Source of the DNA: Bradyrhizobium diazoefficiens
Lineage (GTDB): Bacteria; Pseudomonadota; Alphaproteobacteria; Rhizobiales; Xanthobacteraceae
Direction of reading: 5' to 3'
NCBI RefSeq assembly: GCF_016616425.1
Contig: NZ_CP067101.1
Coordinates: 4,464,001 to 4,528,000 of the forward strand
Length of the DNA stretch: 64,000 nt
Shown: positions 1-10,229 of the stretch, piece after piece
Position numbering within the stretch: position 1 is the stretch's first letter
Layout of the letters: every line of letters begins with the position of its first letter
Translations under genes and position numbers: made by a program
The notes under the pieces: model-generated
The model's database searches: none
What the model saw: the letters and a program-made list of their open reading frames with translations, nothing else
Told to the model about the DNA's origin: nothing

Positions 1-1366
1 TGACCTGCGCGGCCTTGTCGGGATTGGCCGCGATGATATCGTCGACAACCTTTTCGATCGCCGAAAGGTCCGTGACCTGCTTCATGCCGCGGCTTTCGAC
101 CAGCGCGCGGGGATCGCCGCCCTCCTGCCAGACGATCTCGAACAGATCCTTGGCGATCTTGCCCGAGATCGTGCCCTCGCCGATCAGGTCGATGATCGCG
201 GCGAGCTGCTCGGCATCGACGGGAGAGTCCGTAATATGCCGGCCTTCCTTGTTGAGACGGCCGAACAGTTCGTTGATCACCCAGTTCGCCGCCATCTTGC
301 CGTCGCGCGCGCGGTTGGCGAGCTTGTCCAGAACGGTCTCGTAGAACACCGCGCTCTCGCGCTCCGCGACCAGCACGCTCGCATCATAGGCCGACAGGCC
401 GAGATCTGCGACGAAACGCGTCTTCTTCTGGTCAGCCAGCTCCGGCAGCTCCGCCTTCAGCTTGTCGACGAGCGCCTGGCTGAACTCGAGCGGCAGCAAA
501 TCGGGATCGGGGAAGTAGCGGTAGTCATGCGCCTCTTCCTTGGACCGCATCGAGCGCGTCTCGCCCTTGTTGGGGTCGTAGAGCCGGGTCTCCTGATCGA
601 TCGTGCCCCCGTCCTCTAGGATTTCGATCTGGCGCCGCGCCTCGTACTCGATCGCCTGGCCGATGAAGGCGATCGAGTTCATGTTCTTGATCTCGCAGCG
701 CGTGCCGAGCGGCGCGCCCGGCTTGCGCACCGAGACGTTGACGTCGGCGCGCAGGCTTCCCTTCTCCATGTCGCCGTCGCAGGTGCCGAGATAGCGCAGG
801 ATCGAGCGCAGCTTGGTCACATAGGCCTTGGCCTGCTCGGCGTCGCGGATATCCGGCTTGGAGACGATCTCCATCAGCGCAACCCCGCAGCGGTTGAGGT
901 CGACAAAGGACGTGGCCGGCGACTGGTCATGCAGCAATTTTCCCGCATCCTGTTCCAGATGCAGGCGCTCGATACCGATGGTGGCTGTCTTGCCGCCGTC
1001 CAGTTCGACGACGACTTCGCCCTCGCCGACGATCGGCGACTTGTACTGGCTGATCTGGTAGCCTTGCGGCGAGTCCGGATAGAAATAGTTCTTCCGGTCG
1101 AACACCGAGCGCAGGTTGATCTGCGCGTTGAGCCCGAGCCCGGTCCGGACAGCCTGCCTGACGCATTCCTCGTTGATGACAGGCAGCATGCCCGGCATCG
1201 CGGCGTCCACGAGCGACACGTGACTGTTCGGCTCCCCGCCGAATGCGGTGGAGGCGCCCGAGAACAGCTTTGAGTTCGATGTCACCTGGGCGTGGATCTC
1301 CATGCCGATGACCATCTCCCAATCGCCGGTGGCACCTTTAAGAAGCTTGTGCGTGGCCGTGCTCAT
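1..1366 (-). CDS. gatB: Asp-tRNA(Asn)/Glu-tRNA(Gln) amidotransferase subunit B (3' part cut by window edge)
   Basis: Subunit B of the GatCAB amidotransferase, which converts misacylated Glu-tRNA(Gln) and Asp-tRNA(Asn) to the amide forms in the cytoplasm; GatB binds tRNA and activates the carboxyl group. About 455 residues are visible. The N-terminal GatB/GatE core begins with [13 protein letters not shown] after a short lead, followed by the typical blocks [14 protein letters not shown] and DVNVSVR, then the GatB/YqeY helical region. The frame leaves the window at base 1, so the last few dozen residues are missing. The ATG start overlaps the stop of the small upstream gene (ATGA), which suggests translational coupling inside a gat operon. 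Confidence 0.97.
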   Translation of the reverse strand, partial: MSTATHKLLKGATGDWEMVIGMEIHAQVTSNSKLFSGASTAFGGEPNSHVSLVDAAMPGMLPVINEECVRQAVRTGLGLNAQINLRSVFDRKNYFYPDSPQGYQISQYKSPIVGEGEVVVELDGGKTATIGIERLHLEQDAGKLLHDQSPATSFVDLNRCGVALMEIVSKPDIRDAEQAKAYVTKLRSILRYLGTCDGDMEKGSLRADVNVSVRKPGAPLGTRCEIKNMNSIAFIGQAIEYEARRQIEILEDGGTIDQETRLYDPNKGETRSMRSKEEAHDYRYFPDPDLLPLEFSQALVDKLKAELPELADQKKTRFVADLGLSAYDASVLVAERESAVFYETVLDKLANRARDGKMAANWVINELFGRLNKEGRHITDSPVDAEQLAAIIDLIGEGTISGKIAKDLFEIVWQEGGDPRALVESRGMKQVTDLSAIEKVVDDIIAANPDKAAQV

Positions 1367-1659
1367 GTCTTGCTCCCGAGCAGCGTGGCAGCGATCCGCT
1401 CCCACTCCGCCTCCAATGAATCCTTTGCCGCCGGCTGGCCAGCCTGGCGATACCAGTAACCGGCGTTGCCGAGATCGCCTTCGACCCGGTGCAAATAGGC
1501 GTGCACCCAGGCCGCCTCGCGGCTGCTCTCGTCCTGGACGATCTTGTGCGCGCGGTCCCAATCGCCCTTGGCGGCCCACCAGAGACCCGCGAGCGGCGCG
1601 TTCAGATCCGGCGCCGGCGCCGCGCCGTCGAGGCTCGCGATGAAGGCCGCGACATTCAC
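1363..1659 (-). CDS. Small conserved-looking protein between gatA and gatB, function unknown
   Basis: A 98-residue soluble protein rich in Trp and Ala ([12 protein letters not shown] at the start, LLGSKT at the end). Codons have strong G/C third positions throughout, so it looks translated. It is locked between gatA and gatB: its GTG start overlaps the gatA stop (GTGA) and its TGA overlaps the gatB ATG (ATGA). Three consecutive GTG codons (1665, 1662, 1659) could start it; I chose 1659 because an AGG lies five bases upstream. No domain is recognised with certainty. The gat coupling suggests co-expression with the amidotransferase, but no function can be assigned. Confidence 0.8.
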   Translation of the reverse strand: MNVAAFIASLDGAAPAPDLNAPLAGLWWAAKGDWDRAHKIVQDESSREAAWVHAYLHRVEGDLGNAGYWYRQAGQPAAKDSLEAEWERIAATLLGSKT

Positions 1660-3131
1660 CACCACCTCGCGGGCGTGAAGCGGCCGGCGGCCTGCTCGAT
1701 CACCTCGCCGAGCGAGAACAGCGTCTCCTCGTCGAACGGACGGCCGATCAGCTGCAGGCCGAGCGGCAGGCCCTGCGCGTCCTTGCCGGCGGGCACGGCG
1801 ATACCGGGCAAGCCCGCCATGTTCACGGTCACCGTGAAGATGTCGTTGAGATACATCTCGACCGGATCCGCGCCACCCTTCTCGCCGATGCCGAAGGCGG
1901 CCGACGGCGTCGCCGGCGTCAGGATCGCGTCGACACCCCCTGCGAAGCAATCCTCAAAATCCTTCTTGATCAGCGTGCGCACCTTCTGCGCGCGCAGATA
2001 ATAGGCATCGTAATAGCCGGCCGAGAGCACATAGGTGCCGATCATGACGCGGCGCTTCACCTCGGCGCCAAAACCCTCGGCGCGGGTTTTCTCGTAGAGC
2101 TCGATGATGTTCTTACCCTGCTCGCGCAGTCCGTAGCGAACGCCGTCATAGCGCGCGAGGTTGGAGGACGCCTCCGCCGGCGCCACGATGTAATAGGCCG
2201 GCAGCGCGTATTTGGTGTGGGGCAGCGACACCTCGACGAGCTCGGCGCCCGCCGTCTTCAGCCAGGCCGCGCCCTCGCTCCACAGTTTCTCGATCTCGGC
2301 CGGCATGCCGTCGAGACGGTACTCCCTGGGAATGCCGATCTTCATGCCCTTCACGGACTTGCCGATCGCAGCCTCGTAATCCGGCACGGCAATGTCGGCC
2401 GAGGTCGTGTCCTTTGGATCGTGCCCGGCCATTGAGCGCAGCAGCATCGCGCTGTCGCGCACGCTGCGCGCGATCGGCCCGGCCTGGTCGAGCGAGGAGG
2501 CAAAGGCGACGATGCCCCAGCGCGAGCAGCGGCCATAGGTCGGCTTGATGCCGACGGTCGCGGTGAACGCCGCCGGCTGGCGGATCGAGCCGCCGGTGTC
2601 GGTCGCGGTCGCGCCCATGCAGAGCAGCGCCGCCACGGCCGAGGCCGAGCCGCCGGACGAGCCGCCCGGCACCAGCGTCGTGTTGCTTCCGTCGCGCCGC
2701 CAGGGATTGCCGACGGGTCCGAAGCACGAGGTCTCGTTCGACGAGCCCATCGCGAACTCGTCATTGTTGAGCTTGCCGAGCATCACGGCGCCGTCGCGCC
2801 AGAGCTGCGAGGTGATCGTGGACTCATAGGTCGGCACGAAATTGCCGAGGATCTTCGAGCACGCCGTGGTGCGCACGCCTTTGGTCGCGAACAGGTCCTT
2901 GATGCCGAGCGGGATGCCGGCGAGCGGGCCACCTTCACCCTTGGCGATCTTCCCGTCTGCTGCCTTCGCCATATCGCGCGCCTGGTCCGGCGTCTCCATC
3001 ACGAAGGCATTGAGCACGCGCGCGGCTTCGATCGCGGAGAGGTGCGCGTCGGTCAGCTCTAGGGACGTGAAAGTCTTGTCGGCGAGACCCTTGCGGGCCT
3101 CGGCGAGCGTCAGCGATGTCAAATCGGTCAT
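1656..3131 (-). CDS. gatA: Asp-tRNA(Asn)/Glu-tRNA(Gln) amidotransferase subunit A
   Basis: Glutaminase subunit of GatCAB; it releases ammonia from glutamine for transamidation on GatB. 491 residues, normal for the family. The amidase-signature Ser-Ser-Lys triad is visible: Lys78 in [10 protein letters not shown], Ser158 in PGGSSGGSA and Ser182 in DTGGSIRQP, with the same 24-residue Ser-Ser spacing as known GatA proteins. The ATG overlaps the stop of the small gene upstream (ATGA), and the TGA overlaps the next small gene. A second, more divergent amidase lies at 17357-18601 and is not part of this operon. Confidence 0.97.
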   Translation of the reverse strand: MTDLTSLTLAEARKGLADKTFTSLELTDAHLSAIEAARVLNAFVMETPDQARDMAKAADGKIAKGEGGPLAGIPLGIKDLFATKGVRTTACSKILGNFVPTYESTITSQLWRDGAVMLGKLNNDEFAMGSSNETSCFGPVGNPWRRDGSNTTLVPGGSSGGSASAVAALLCMGATATDTGGSIRQPAAFTATVGIKPTYGRCSRWGIVAFASSLDQAGPIARSVRDSAMLLRSMAGHDPKDTTSADIAVPDYEAAIGKSVKGMKIGIPREYRLDGMPAEIEKLWSEGAAWLKTAGAELVEVSLPHTKYALPAYYIVAPAEASSNLARYDGVRYGLREQGKNIIELYEKTRAEGFGAEVKRRVMIGTYVLSAGYYDAYYLRAQKVRTLIKKDFEDCFAGGVDAILTPATPSAAFGIGEKGGADPVEMYLNDIFTVTVNMAGLPGIAVPAGKDAQGLPLGLQLIGRPFDEETLFSLGEVIEQAAGRFTPARWW

Positions 3132-3340
3132 TTATTGATCGGGCTACAGAAGAACGGAGACAGGGTCTTGTCGTTGGCCGGGTCGTCTTTTTTGGCGGCG
3201 GCTTTCGCGGCCGCCTCGATCTCGTCGAGCACGGCATTGACGGCGACGTTGGGATCGGCAGCCTTGCCCTGCCGCTCCATCTTGTCGAGATAGTTCATGT
3301 AGGCCTGATAGGCCTTCTCATCGTCGCAAAGCATGCACAT
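3128..3340 (-). CDS. Small Cys-containing protein upstream of gatA, function unknown
   Basis: A 70-residue protein with an N-terminal Cys-X2-Cys (Cys2, Cys5), a charged helical Ala/Lys-rich middle, and one more Cys at residue 65 ([10 protein letters not shown]). The Cys pair could bind metal, but this is inference. The stop overlaps the gatA ATG (ATGA), so it is probably translated with gatA. No strong ribosome-binding site precedes the ATG at 3340. I know no function; it appears to be a lineage-specific gat operon member. Confidence 0.7.
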   Translation of the reverse strand: MCMLCDDEKAYQAYMNYLDKMERQGKAADPNVAVNAVLDEIEAAAKAAAKKDDPANDKTLSPFFCSPINK

Positions 3341-3360
3341 CGGACTTGGTCCTGGGAGTC

Positions 3361-3413
3361 TTTACTTGACGCGTTTTCCTTACGCGAACCGGTATCCACT
3401 TCGCTCGAAAACG

Positions 3414-3416
<3 letters not shown>
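3361..3416. repeat. Short interspersed repeat, copy 1 (gatC/small-gene junction)
   Basis: A roughly 50-bp element of the form gacgcgttttcc ... cgaaccggtatcca ... tcgctcgaaaacg. An inverted copy lies at 15946-15998, after plsY. I recognise the element as a common intergenic repeat in Bradyrhizobium and relatives. It sits directly between gatC and the next gat-operon gene, so it is probably transcribed within the operon. Confidence 0.75.
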
Positions 3417-4862
<1,446 letters not shown>

Positions 4863-4866
<4 letters not shown>

Positions 4867-5879
4867 GACTTGGCTTGCTGCGAACCCTCTTCCACAACGG
4901 AAGAAGGCAAAGAAGCACCGGAGTTGCGCCGTCCGGCAAGAAGCTGCTCGGCTTCAGCCGCAATACGCTCGACGATCTCCGCGGCGGGCGGAATATCATG
5001 GATCAGCCCAACCGCCTCGCCGGCAAAAACCGCGGCGACCTCGAAATTGCCCGCGGCCTTCGCCGCAGCATACTCCTTGGCGACCTCGCTTGCGCGCTGC
5101 ATCAGCTCGATCTCGCGGCCGGTCCAGCGCCTGACGTGATCATTGACCAGCGTTCGCGCAGTGAACGGTGCGGGCCAAAACAGATTCCGCGACCAGTCGA
5201 AGACGACGCCGCGCACCGTGTCATTACCGTCAGCCGCGCGAATGCGCTGCTTCGCTTCGTTGGCGCCGTCGGCCTCTACGCTCGCATAGAAGCGCGTGCC
5301 GATCAGCACGCCGGACGCGCCCAGCATCATCATTGCGGCAAGGCCCCGGCCGTCGGCGATCCCGCCGGCCGCGACGACCGGCACACGTCCGGCCGCCAGA
5401 TCGACGATCGCAGGCACGATGTCGACCGTGGTGCGCGATGCGCCATGGCCGCCGGCTTCGGTGCCCTGCGCGATCAGGATCTCCGCGCCGGCATCGAGCG
5501 CCTGCCTGGCCAAGTCCTCGCTCTGCACCTGGCAGATCAGTCGCGCACCGCGCGCCTTGATCCGCGACGCGAACGGCGCGGGATCGCCGAACGACAGCAT
5601 GATGGCTTGCGGGCGAGCGTCGAGCGCGATGTCGAGCAGCTCGGGCTGTCTTGCCAGGCTCCAGGTGATGAAGCCGATGCCGAATGGCCCAAAGCCGCTC
5701 AGCCGCTGTGTCTCTGCTTCGAGCCGCGCCCTCTCGCCGTAGCCGCCGCCAAGTATTCCGAAACCGCCGGCTTCGCTGACGGCGCGCGTCAAGCGGCTGC
5801 CCGCAATCGTGTCCATCGGCGCGAGCAGGATCGGGTGCCTGATTCCCAGGAGCTGGGTCAGCGGCGTCGCGATCGGCAT
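4863..5879 (-). CDS. Nitronate monooxygenase-like flavoprotein (upstream copy)
   Basis: Second FMN TIM-barrel protein of the nitronate monooxygenase family, 338 residues, beginning MPIATPLTQLLGIRHPILLAPMD. It has the AQGTEAGGHGASR segment and the FMN loop VPVVAAGGIADGRGLAAMMMLGASGVLIGTRF. The start at 5879 has a strong GGGAGGG Shine-Dalgarno sequence; the frame open to 5957 runs into the divergent promoter region. It overlaps its downstream paralogue by ATGA. The divergent LysR gene at 5978 is the likely regulator. Confidence 0.9.
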
Positions 5880-5922
5880 GGTGTCCCTCCCAGTCTGGAC
5901 AGGAAGACTAGGCGCGAATAAC

Positions 5923-5939
5923 ATTCTCAGAAAATGAAT
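5923..5939. promoter_or_regulatory. Candidate LysR-type operator between NMO operon and LysR gene
   Basis: The 98-bp divergent spacer holds attctcagaaaatgaat, with inverted ATTC/GAAT arms nine bases apart, which fits the loose T-N11-A form of LysR-family boxes. The arms are only four bases, so this is a suggestion rather than a demonstrated site. Confidence 0.35.
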
Positions 5940-5977
5940 TCTAATGAACGCTGCCATCTAAAAAGTGAAACGAGTCC

Positions 5978-6868
5978 ATGGAACTCAGCGACCTCCAGAC
6001 CTTTGCCGCCGTCGCTCGGACCGGCGGCATCACCCGCGCCGCGGAAGAGCTGAACACCGTGCAATCCAACGTCACCCAGCGCGTGAAGACGCTGGAGGCG
6101 GAGATCGGCACGCCACTGTTCGAGCGACACTCGCGCGGCATGACCCTGACTGGCGCCGGCAAACGCCTCCTGCCCTATGCGCAAAAGATGGCGGCGCTGT
6201 CGCGCGAAGTCTTGCTCGCCGCGCGTGACGATGGCGAGCCGAAGGGACCGCTTGCGATCGGCTCGATGGAGACGACGGCGGCGGTGCGGCTGCCGCCGCT
6301 GCTGGCGGATTTCCATCGCCGCTTCCCTGCCGTGCGTCTTGCCCTGCGCACCGCGCCAACTGCCGACCTCGTCGCCGCCGTGCTCGACGGCGCGCTCGAC
6401 GGTGCCTTCGTCGCAGGTCCGATTGCGCATGCCGAGCTCATCGCGACGAGCGCCTTCCGCGAGGAGCTGGTGCTGGTCAGCGCGCGGCGCTGGAGCTCAC
6501 TTGCCGAGCTGCGCGCCGGCACGCCGGAGTCCGGTCCGACCGCGCTGGTGTTCCGCACCGGCTGCACCTACCGCCAGCGGCTCGAACAGGTTTTCGTCGA
6601 GTTCGGCTGGCCGTCGGCGGCGCGTTTCGAACTCGGCACGCTCGACGGCATGATCGGCTGCGTCGGCGCCGACATGGGCGTGACCTTGCTGCCGCGCGCG
6701 GTCGTCGAACGCGGCGCAATGAATGGCACCGTCTCGATCCACACGTTGAGCCCGTCGCAGGCGCGCGTCGAGACACTCTTCATCCAGCGCCGCGCCGGAC
6801 ATCGATCCAGCGCGCTGAGCGGTTTTGCCGCTTGCCTGAAGACGGACGAGGACGTCATCGCGGCCTGA
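5978..6868 (+). CDS. LysR-family transcriptional regulator
   Basis: 296 residues with an N-terminal winged helix-turn-helix (residues about 1-60: MELSDLQTFAAVARTGGITR then AAEELNTVQSNVTQRVKTLE) and a C-terminal periplasmic-binding-like effector domain. Divergently transcribed from the nitronate monooxygenase pair across a 98-bp spacer, the classic LysR arrangement; it probably activates that operon and represses itself. The effector is unknown. Its 3' end overlaps the convergent small membrane gene by 14 bases. Confidence 0.93.
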   Translation: MELSDLQTFAAVARTGGITRAAEELNTVQSNVTQRVKTLEAEIGTPLFERHSRGMTLTGAGKRLLPYAQKMAALSREVLLAARDDGEPKGPLAIGSMETTAAVRLPPLLADFHRRFPAVRLALRTAPTADLVAAVLDGALDGAFVAGPIAHAELIATSAFREELVLVSARRWSSLAELRAGTPESGPTALVFRTGCTYRQRLEQVFVEFGWPSAARFELGTLDGMIGCVGADMGVTLLPRAVVERGAMNGTVSIHTLSPSQARVETLFIQRRAGHRSSALSGFAACLKTDEDVIAA

Positions 6869-7070
6869 TCGACCACCGCCGCAGCGCCACGACGGCCCAG
6901 ATCGCTTCGACCAGACCGAACGGCCAGGCCCCCTGAAGAAAACCGTAGGCCGAGCCGAGCGCGCAGGACGCGGCGAACAGCAGGACAAACCAGGGACTGC
7001 GATCTTCCAGGGCATAGGTGACCAGCATCGCCGTGACGGCGAACAGGCCGAATAATGTCAGCACATCCAT
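6855..7070 (-). CDS. Small inner-membrane protein, unknown function
   Basis: 71 residues with at least two hydrophobic segments ([19 protein letters not shown] near the N-terminus, [20 protein letters not shown] in the middle) and a basic tail WSIRPR. Codon use is like its neighbours. It lies convergent to the LysR gene and divergent from ruvX. No domain or function recognised. Confidence 0.7.
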   Translation of the reverse strand: MDVLTLFGLFAVTAMLVTYALEDRSPWFVLLFAASCALGSAYGFLQGAWPFGLVEAIWAVVALRRWSIRPR

Positions 7071-7116
7071 TGTTTCGGGTTCACTCCGCAGCGCGGCGCG
7101 TGATATGCGCTACGCC

Positions 7117-7602
7117 ATGCCGGCTCTTATCCTGCCCCTCGTCGATGCTGCAACCCACTGGCCCGCGCGCGGCGCGCTGGTCGGGCTTGACCTTGGCACC
7201 AAGACCATCGGCGTTGCCGTGTCCGACCCGGACCGGCGGCTTGCGACCGGCGTCGAAACGGTCCAGCGCAAGGCGTTCAAGCAGGACGCCGTCCGGCTGC
7301 TCGCGATCGCGGCGGAGCGCAAGACCGTCGGCTTCGTGCTCGGTCTGCCCATCAACATGGACGGCAGCGAGGGCCCGCGCGCGCAATCCACCCGCGCCTT
7401 CGCCCGCAATCTTGCCGGCCTGACCGCGCTTCCCATCGGCCTATGGGACGAGCGCCTCTCGACCGCCGCGGTCGAGCGCGAGCTGATCGGAATGGACGTC
7501 AGCCGCGCCAAGCGCGCCGAGGTGATCGACGAGCACGCCGCGATCTTCATCCTGCAGGGCGCGCTCGACCGTCTCGCCAATCTCCGCCCGGGGACCGCCT
7601 GA
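7117..7602 (+). CDS. ruvX: Putative pre-16S rRNA nuclease / Holliday-junction resolvase-like RuvX (YqgF)
   Basis: RNase H-fold protein of the YqgF family, 161 residues from the chosen ATG. Shown by [20 protein letters not shown] (first catalytic Asp), [17 protein letters not shown], and [11 protein letters not shown] with a final [16 protein letters not shown] block. Members trim the 5' end of 16S rRNA. An ATG at 7105 gives a four-residue longer protein; neither start has a clear Shine-Dalgarno sequence. ruvX next to gat and pyrB is a typical alphaproteobacterial neighbourhood. Confidence 0.92.
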   Translation: MPALILPLVDAATHWPARGALVGLDLGTKTIGVAVSDPDRRLATGVETVQRKAFKQDAVRLLAIAAERKTVGFVLGLPINMDGSEGPRAQSTRAFARNLAGLTALPIGLWDERLSTAAVERELIGMDVSRAKRAEVIDEHAAIFILQGALDRLANLRPGTA

Positions 7603-7605
7603 CCG

Positions 7606-8529
7606 ATGCCCGTCGTGATCGCGGCGCTGCTGCCGGTCTTCATCCTCATCGTGCTCGGCGTCGTGCTGAAGCGCAGCCTGATGCGGCTCGACACGCAATG
7701 GCACGGACTGGAGCGGCTGACCTATTTCGTGCTGTTTCCGATGCTGCTGATCCAGACGCTGGTGAAGGCCGACCTCTCCAGGGTGCCGGTCGCGGGCGTC
7801 GGCGGCGCGCTGCTGCTGTCGGCGCTGGCGATGTCGCTGCTCTGCCTCGCGCTCCGTCCCGCCCTGGCACGGCTCGGTATCGACGGTCCCGCCTTCACCT
7901 CGATCTTCCAGGGCGCGACGCGCTGGCAGACCTTCGTGGGACTATCCATCTGCGCCAACATGTTCGGCGATGTCGGGCTGGCGCTCGCCTCGGTCGCGAT
8001 GGTCGCGATCATCCCGCTGGTCAACGTGTTCAGCGTCGCGGTGCTCGCGCATTATGCCGCGCCCGAAAAGCAATCCGGCCGCGCCATCGTCATGACGTTG
8101 GTGCGCAATCCCCTGATCTGGGCCTGCGCGATCGGGCTTTTTGTCAATGTCACCCACCTGCCGCTGCCAAAACTCTGGCATGAGGTGGCGGACGCCCTCA
8201 GCCGCTCCTCGCTCGCCATCGGCCTGCTCGTCACCGGCGCTGGCCTGCATCTCGAAGGCCTGCTGCGCCCGAGCACCGGAGCTGCAATCGGCGTCGCTTT
8301 CAAGCTCGTGCTGATGCCGATCCTGGCGCTGGCGCTGGCTGCCTGGTTCGGGCTGTCCGGCGACGGCCGCGCGATCGTGGCGATCTGCGCGGCGGTGCCG
8401 ACCTCATCCAGCGCCTATGTGATGGCGCGCCAGATGGGCGGCGATGCCCCGCTGCTGGCGCAGATCATCACGCTGCAGACGATTCTGGCGGCGATCACGA
8501 TGCCGATCGCGATCGCGCTGGCGGCGTGA
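7606..8529 (+). CDS. AEC-family (auxin efflux carrier-like) permease
   Basis: 307-residue integral membrane protein with about ten transmembrane segments in two five-helix halves, as in AEC/BASS-fold transporters such as MdcF and YfdV. The loop FQGATRWQTFVGLSICANMFGD in the first half and the end block VPTSSSAYVMARQMGGDAPL are characteristic. It starts three bases after the ruvX stop, so the two are probably cotranscribed. Substrate unknown; members move malonate, malate or other small organic acids. Confidence 0.9.
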   Translation: MPVVIAALLPVFILIVLGVVLKRSLMRLDTQWHGLERLTYFVLFPMLLIQTLVKADLSRVPVAGVGGALLLSALAMSLLCLALRPALARLGIDGPAFTSIFQGATRWQTFVGLSICANMFGDVGLALASVAMVAIIPLVNVFSVAVLAHYAAPEKQSGRAIVMTLVRNPLIWACAIGLFVNVTHLPLPKLWHEVADALSRSSLAIGLLVTGAGLHLEGLLRPSTGAAIGVAFKLVLMPILALALAAWFGLSGDGRAIVAICAAVPTSSSAYVMARQMGGDAPLLAQIITLQTILAAITMPIAIALAA

Positions 8530-8532
8530 GCG

Positions 8533-9285
8533 CTAGACGTACGGTCCTCCCAGAAAAAGGATCTGCATATTCATGGCTGAATGAGCCACGACCGTCAGCC
8601 AGGTGGAATTGGAACGAAGCCGAAAGTAACCGAGTACGAGACCTGCGACGAATATCCAGGAACGCTCATACCAACCGTACTGGCTGTGCAGCATCGCCCA
8701 TAGCGCCGACGTAAGCACGATCGCACCGATCGGGCCCAGGAATGACTGAGACCACCCTCGAAAGATAAATCCACGAAATACGAATTCCTCGAGGATCGGA
8801 GCAGCCAGGCAGATGACCACAGCGAACACTATCAGTCCCGTTGCACCTCCAACTACGAAATCCGAGTTGGTTTGAGGTCGCGTCAGCCCAAGTTTGATCG
8901 TTATGAAGGCTTCGACGGTCAAAAAAATTGTCATGACGCCAAGTGCAGATACGATGTCGTCTCTGCTTGGCCAATTCAGTGCCAGATACTCGGTGAACTC
9001 CCCTCCCGCCTTTCGGATCGCGACCCAAAGTACGGCGATCGCAGCCGGAGTCGCAAAAATCACCGCCGCGTCTTGCCGGTGCTGTTGTTTCCACAGAACG
9101 TCGACCTCTTCAGACGACAACCCGTTCATGAAAGCCGGTAAGCTCAACATGATCGTGAGCTGGGCTGCGAATAGGTAGACCGCATAGGCTATCAAGGCGA
9201 CCAACAAGGTCTCGAAGAAATCGAATGTGCGAGGTTGGGGGGCTGGGCCCGCCCCCACGGGACGAGCATTTTCAAGTTCAGACAT
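8533..9285 (-). CDS. CPBP-family intramembrane metalloprotease (low-GC paralogue)
   Basis: 250-residue membrane protein with the CPBP (Abi, Rce1-like) signature: a Glu-Glu motif in APILEEFVFRGFIFRGW, the first His in MLHSQYGW and a further His in VVAHSAMNM. Several hydrophobic helices surround these. The gene is visibly more AT-rich than its neighbours and uses many A/T third positions, unlike the paralogue at 9442-10206, so it may have been acquired. Substrate unknown; relatives process prenylated peptides or protect against bacteriocins. Confidence 0.88.
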   Translation of the reverse strand: MSELENARPVGAGPAPQPRTFDFFETLLVALIAYAVYLFAAQLTIMLSLPAFMNGLSSEEVDVLWKQQHRQDAAVIFATPAAIAVLWVAIRKAGGEFTEYLALNWPSRDDIVSALGVMTIFLTVEAFITIKLGLTRPQTNSDFVVGGATGLIVFAVVICLAAPILEEFVFRGFIFRGWSQSFLGPIGAIVLTSALWAMLHSQYGWYERSWIFVAGLVLGYFRLRSNSTWLTVVAHSAMNMQILFLGGPYV

Positions 9286-9441
9286 CTGGCTTCCGCGACA
9301 ACTTCATAGCGAGGCTGACCATCACCTCTACCTAACATACGAAACTGAATTTCGCCCGGCAATTGCGATTCTGCCTGCAGCTCAGGCAGACTGCCAAGGC
9401 AATGCGGTTACGGTTTCGCTTCGGAAGTGGAAACGCCCCCC

Positions 9442-10206
9442 TCAGCTCCCCAGCCACATCGTCAGCACCACCGCGGTCAGGTTGTTCAGCGCATGCAATG
9501 TGATCGTCAGCCACAGCGAATTGGCGCGATAGCGCATGTAGCCGAACCACAGGCCGATGGTGAAGACCTCGACGAGGAAGTAGATGTCGTACTGCAGGTG
9601 CACGACCGTCCACACCAGCGACGACAGGAGGATCGCACCGGGCACGCGCAGGAAGCTCGCCGACCAGCCGCGATAGAGGAAGCCCCGCGCCAGGATCTCC
9701 TCCGAAATCGGCGCAGCCACGCTGAAGGCGAACAGAAGCAGCAGTGCTGCGCCCTTGTCGCGTCCCGATTTCAACAGATCGGTCATGAAGCCCGGCGTCG
9801 CCTCGCGGCCGAGCGCGCGCGACATCGTCTCCCAGACCAGCACCAGCAGGATGAGGCCGACCGCACCGAACAGGAGCTGCTTCCAGGACGGCCAATGCAG
9901 CGCGAGATAATCGACGAAAGAGACCCTCTTGATGCCAATGGCGAGCCAAACCGCAAGAAGCGTCGCCGGCAGGCCCATGATGACCGAGAGCGCCAGCGTC
10001 TGGGGCTCGCGGCCGACGAGCTGGATCGAGGCGAGGTCCATGGGAAGACCACGCTGCGCCGCCAGCAGGAAGACGGCGCCGATCTGCCCCACGAACATCG
10101 CGACGAAGATGAAGAGGCCCCAGAGCGTCGTGCCCCAGAACTTCCAGACGCGTGGCGTCGCCGGCGTCACGGTCAGGTGCAGACTGTCGGGATTGAGGGA
10201 ATCCAT
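9442..10206 (-). CDS. CPBP-family intramembrane metalloprotease
   Basis: 254-residue membrane protein, second CPBP protease in tandem. Motifs: APISEEILARGFLYRGW (Glu-Glu), VVHLQYDIYF and TLHALNNL carrying the His ligands. It is a clear paralogue of the product of 8533-9285 (both share a FRGW/YRGW-SFL block and a YFRLRSNSTWL/YMRYRANSLWL block) but has normal high-GC codons. I chose the ATG at 10206; the open frame continues into the acyl-CoA dehydrogenase gene and is not coding there. Confidence 0.9.
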   Translation of the reverse strand: MDSLNPDSLHLTVTPATPRVWKFWGTTLWGLFIFVAMFVGQIGAVFLLAAQRGLPMDLASIQLVGREPQTLALSVIMGLPATLLAVWLAIGIKRVSFVDYLALHWPSWKQLLFGAVGLILLVLVWETMSRALGREATPGFMTDLLKSGRDKGAALLLLFAFSVAAPISEEILARGFLYRGWSASFLRVPGAILLSSLVWTVVHLQYDIYFLVEVFTIGLWFGYMRYRANSLWLTITLHALNNLTAVVLTMWLGS

Positions 10207-10229
10207 CAAGAGGCTTTCATCAGGGAAAC

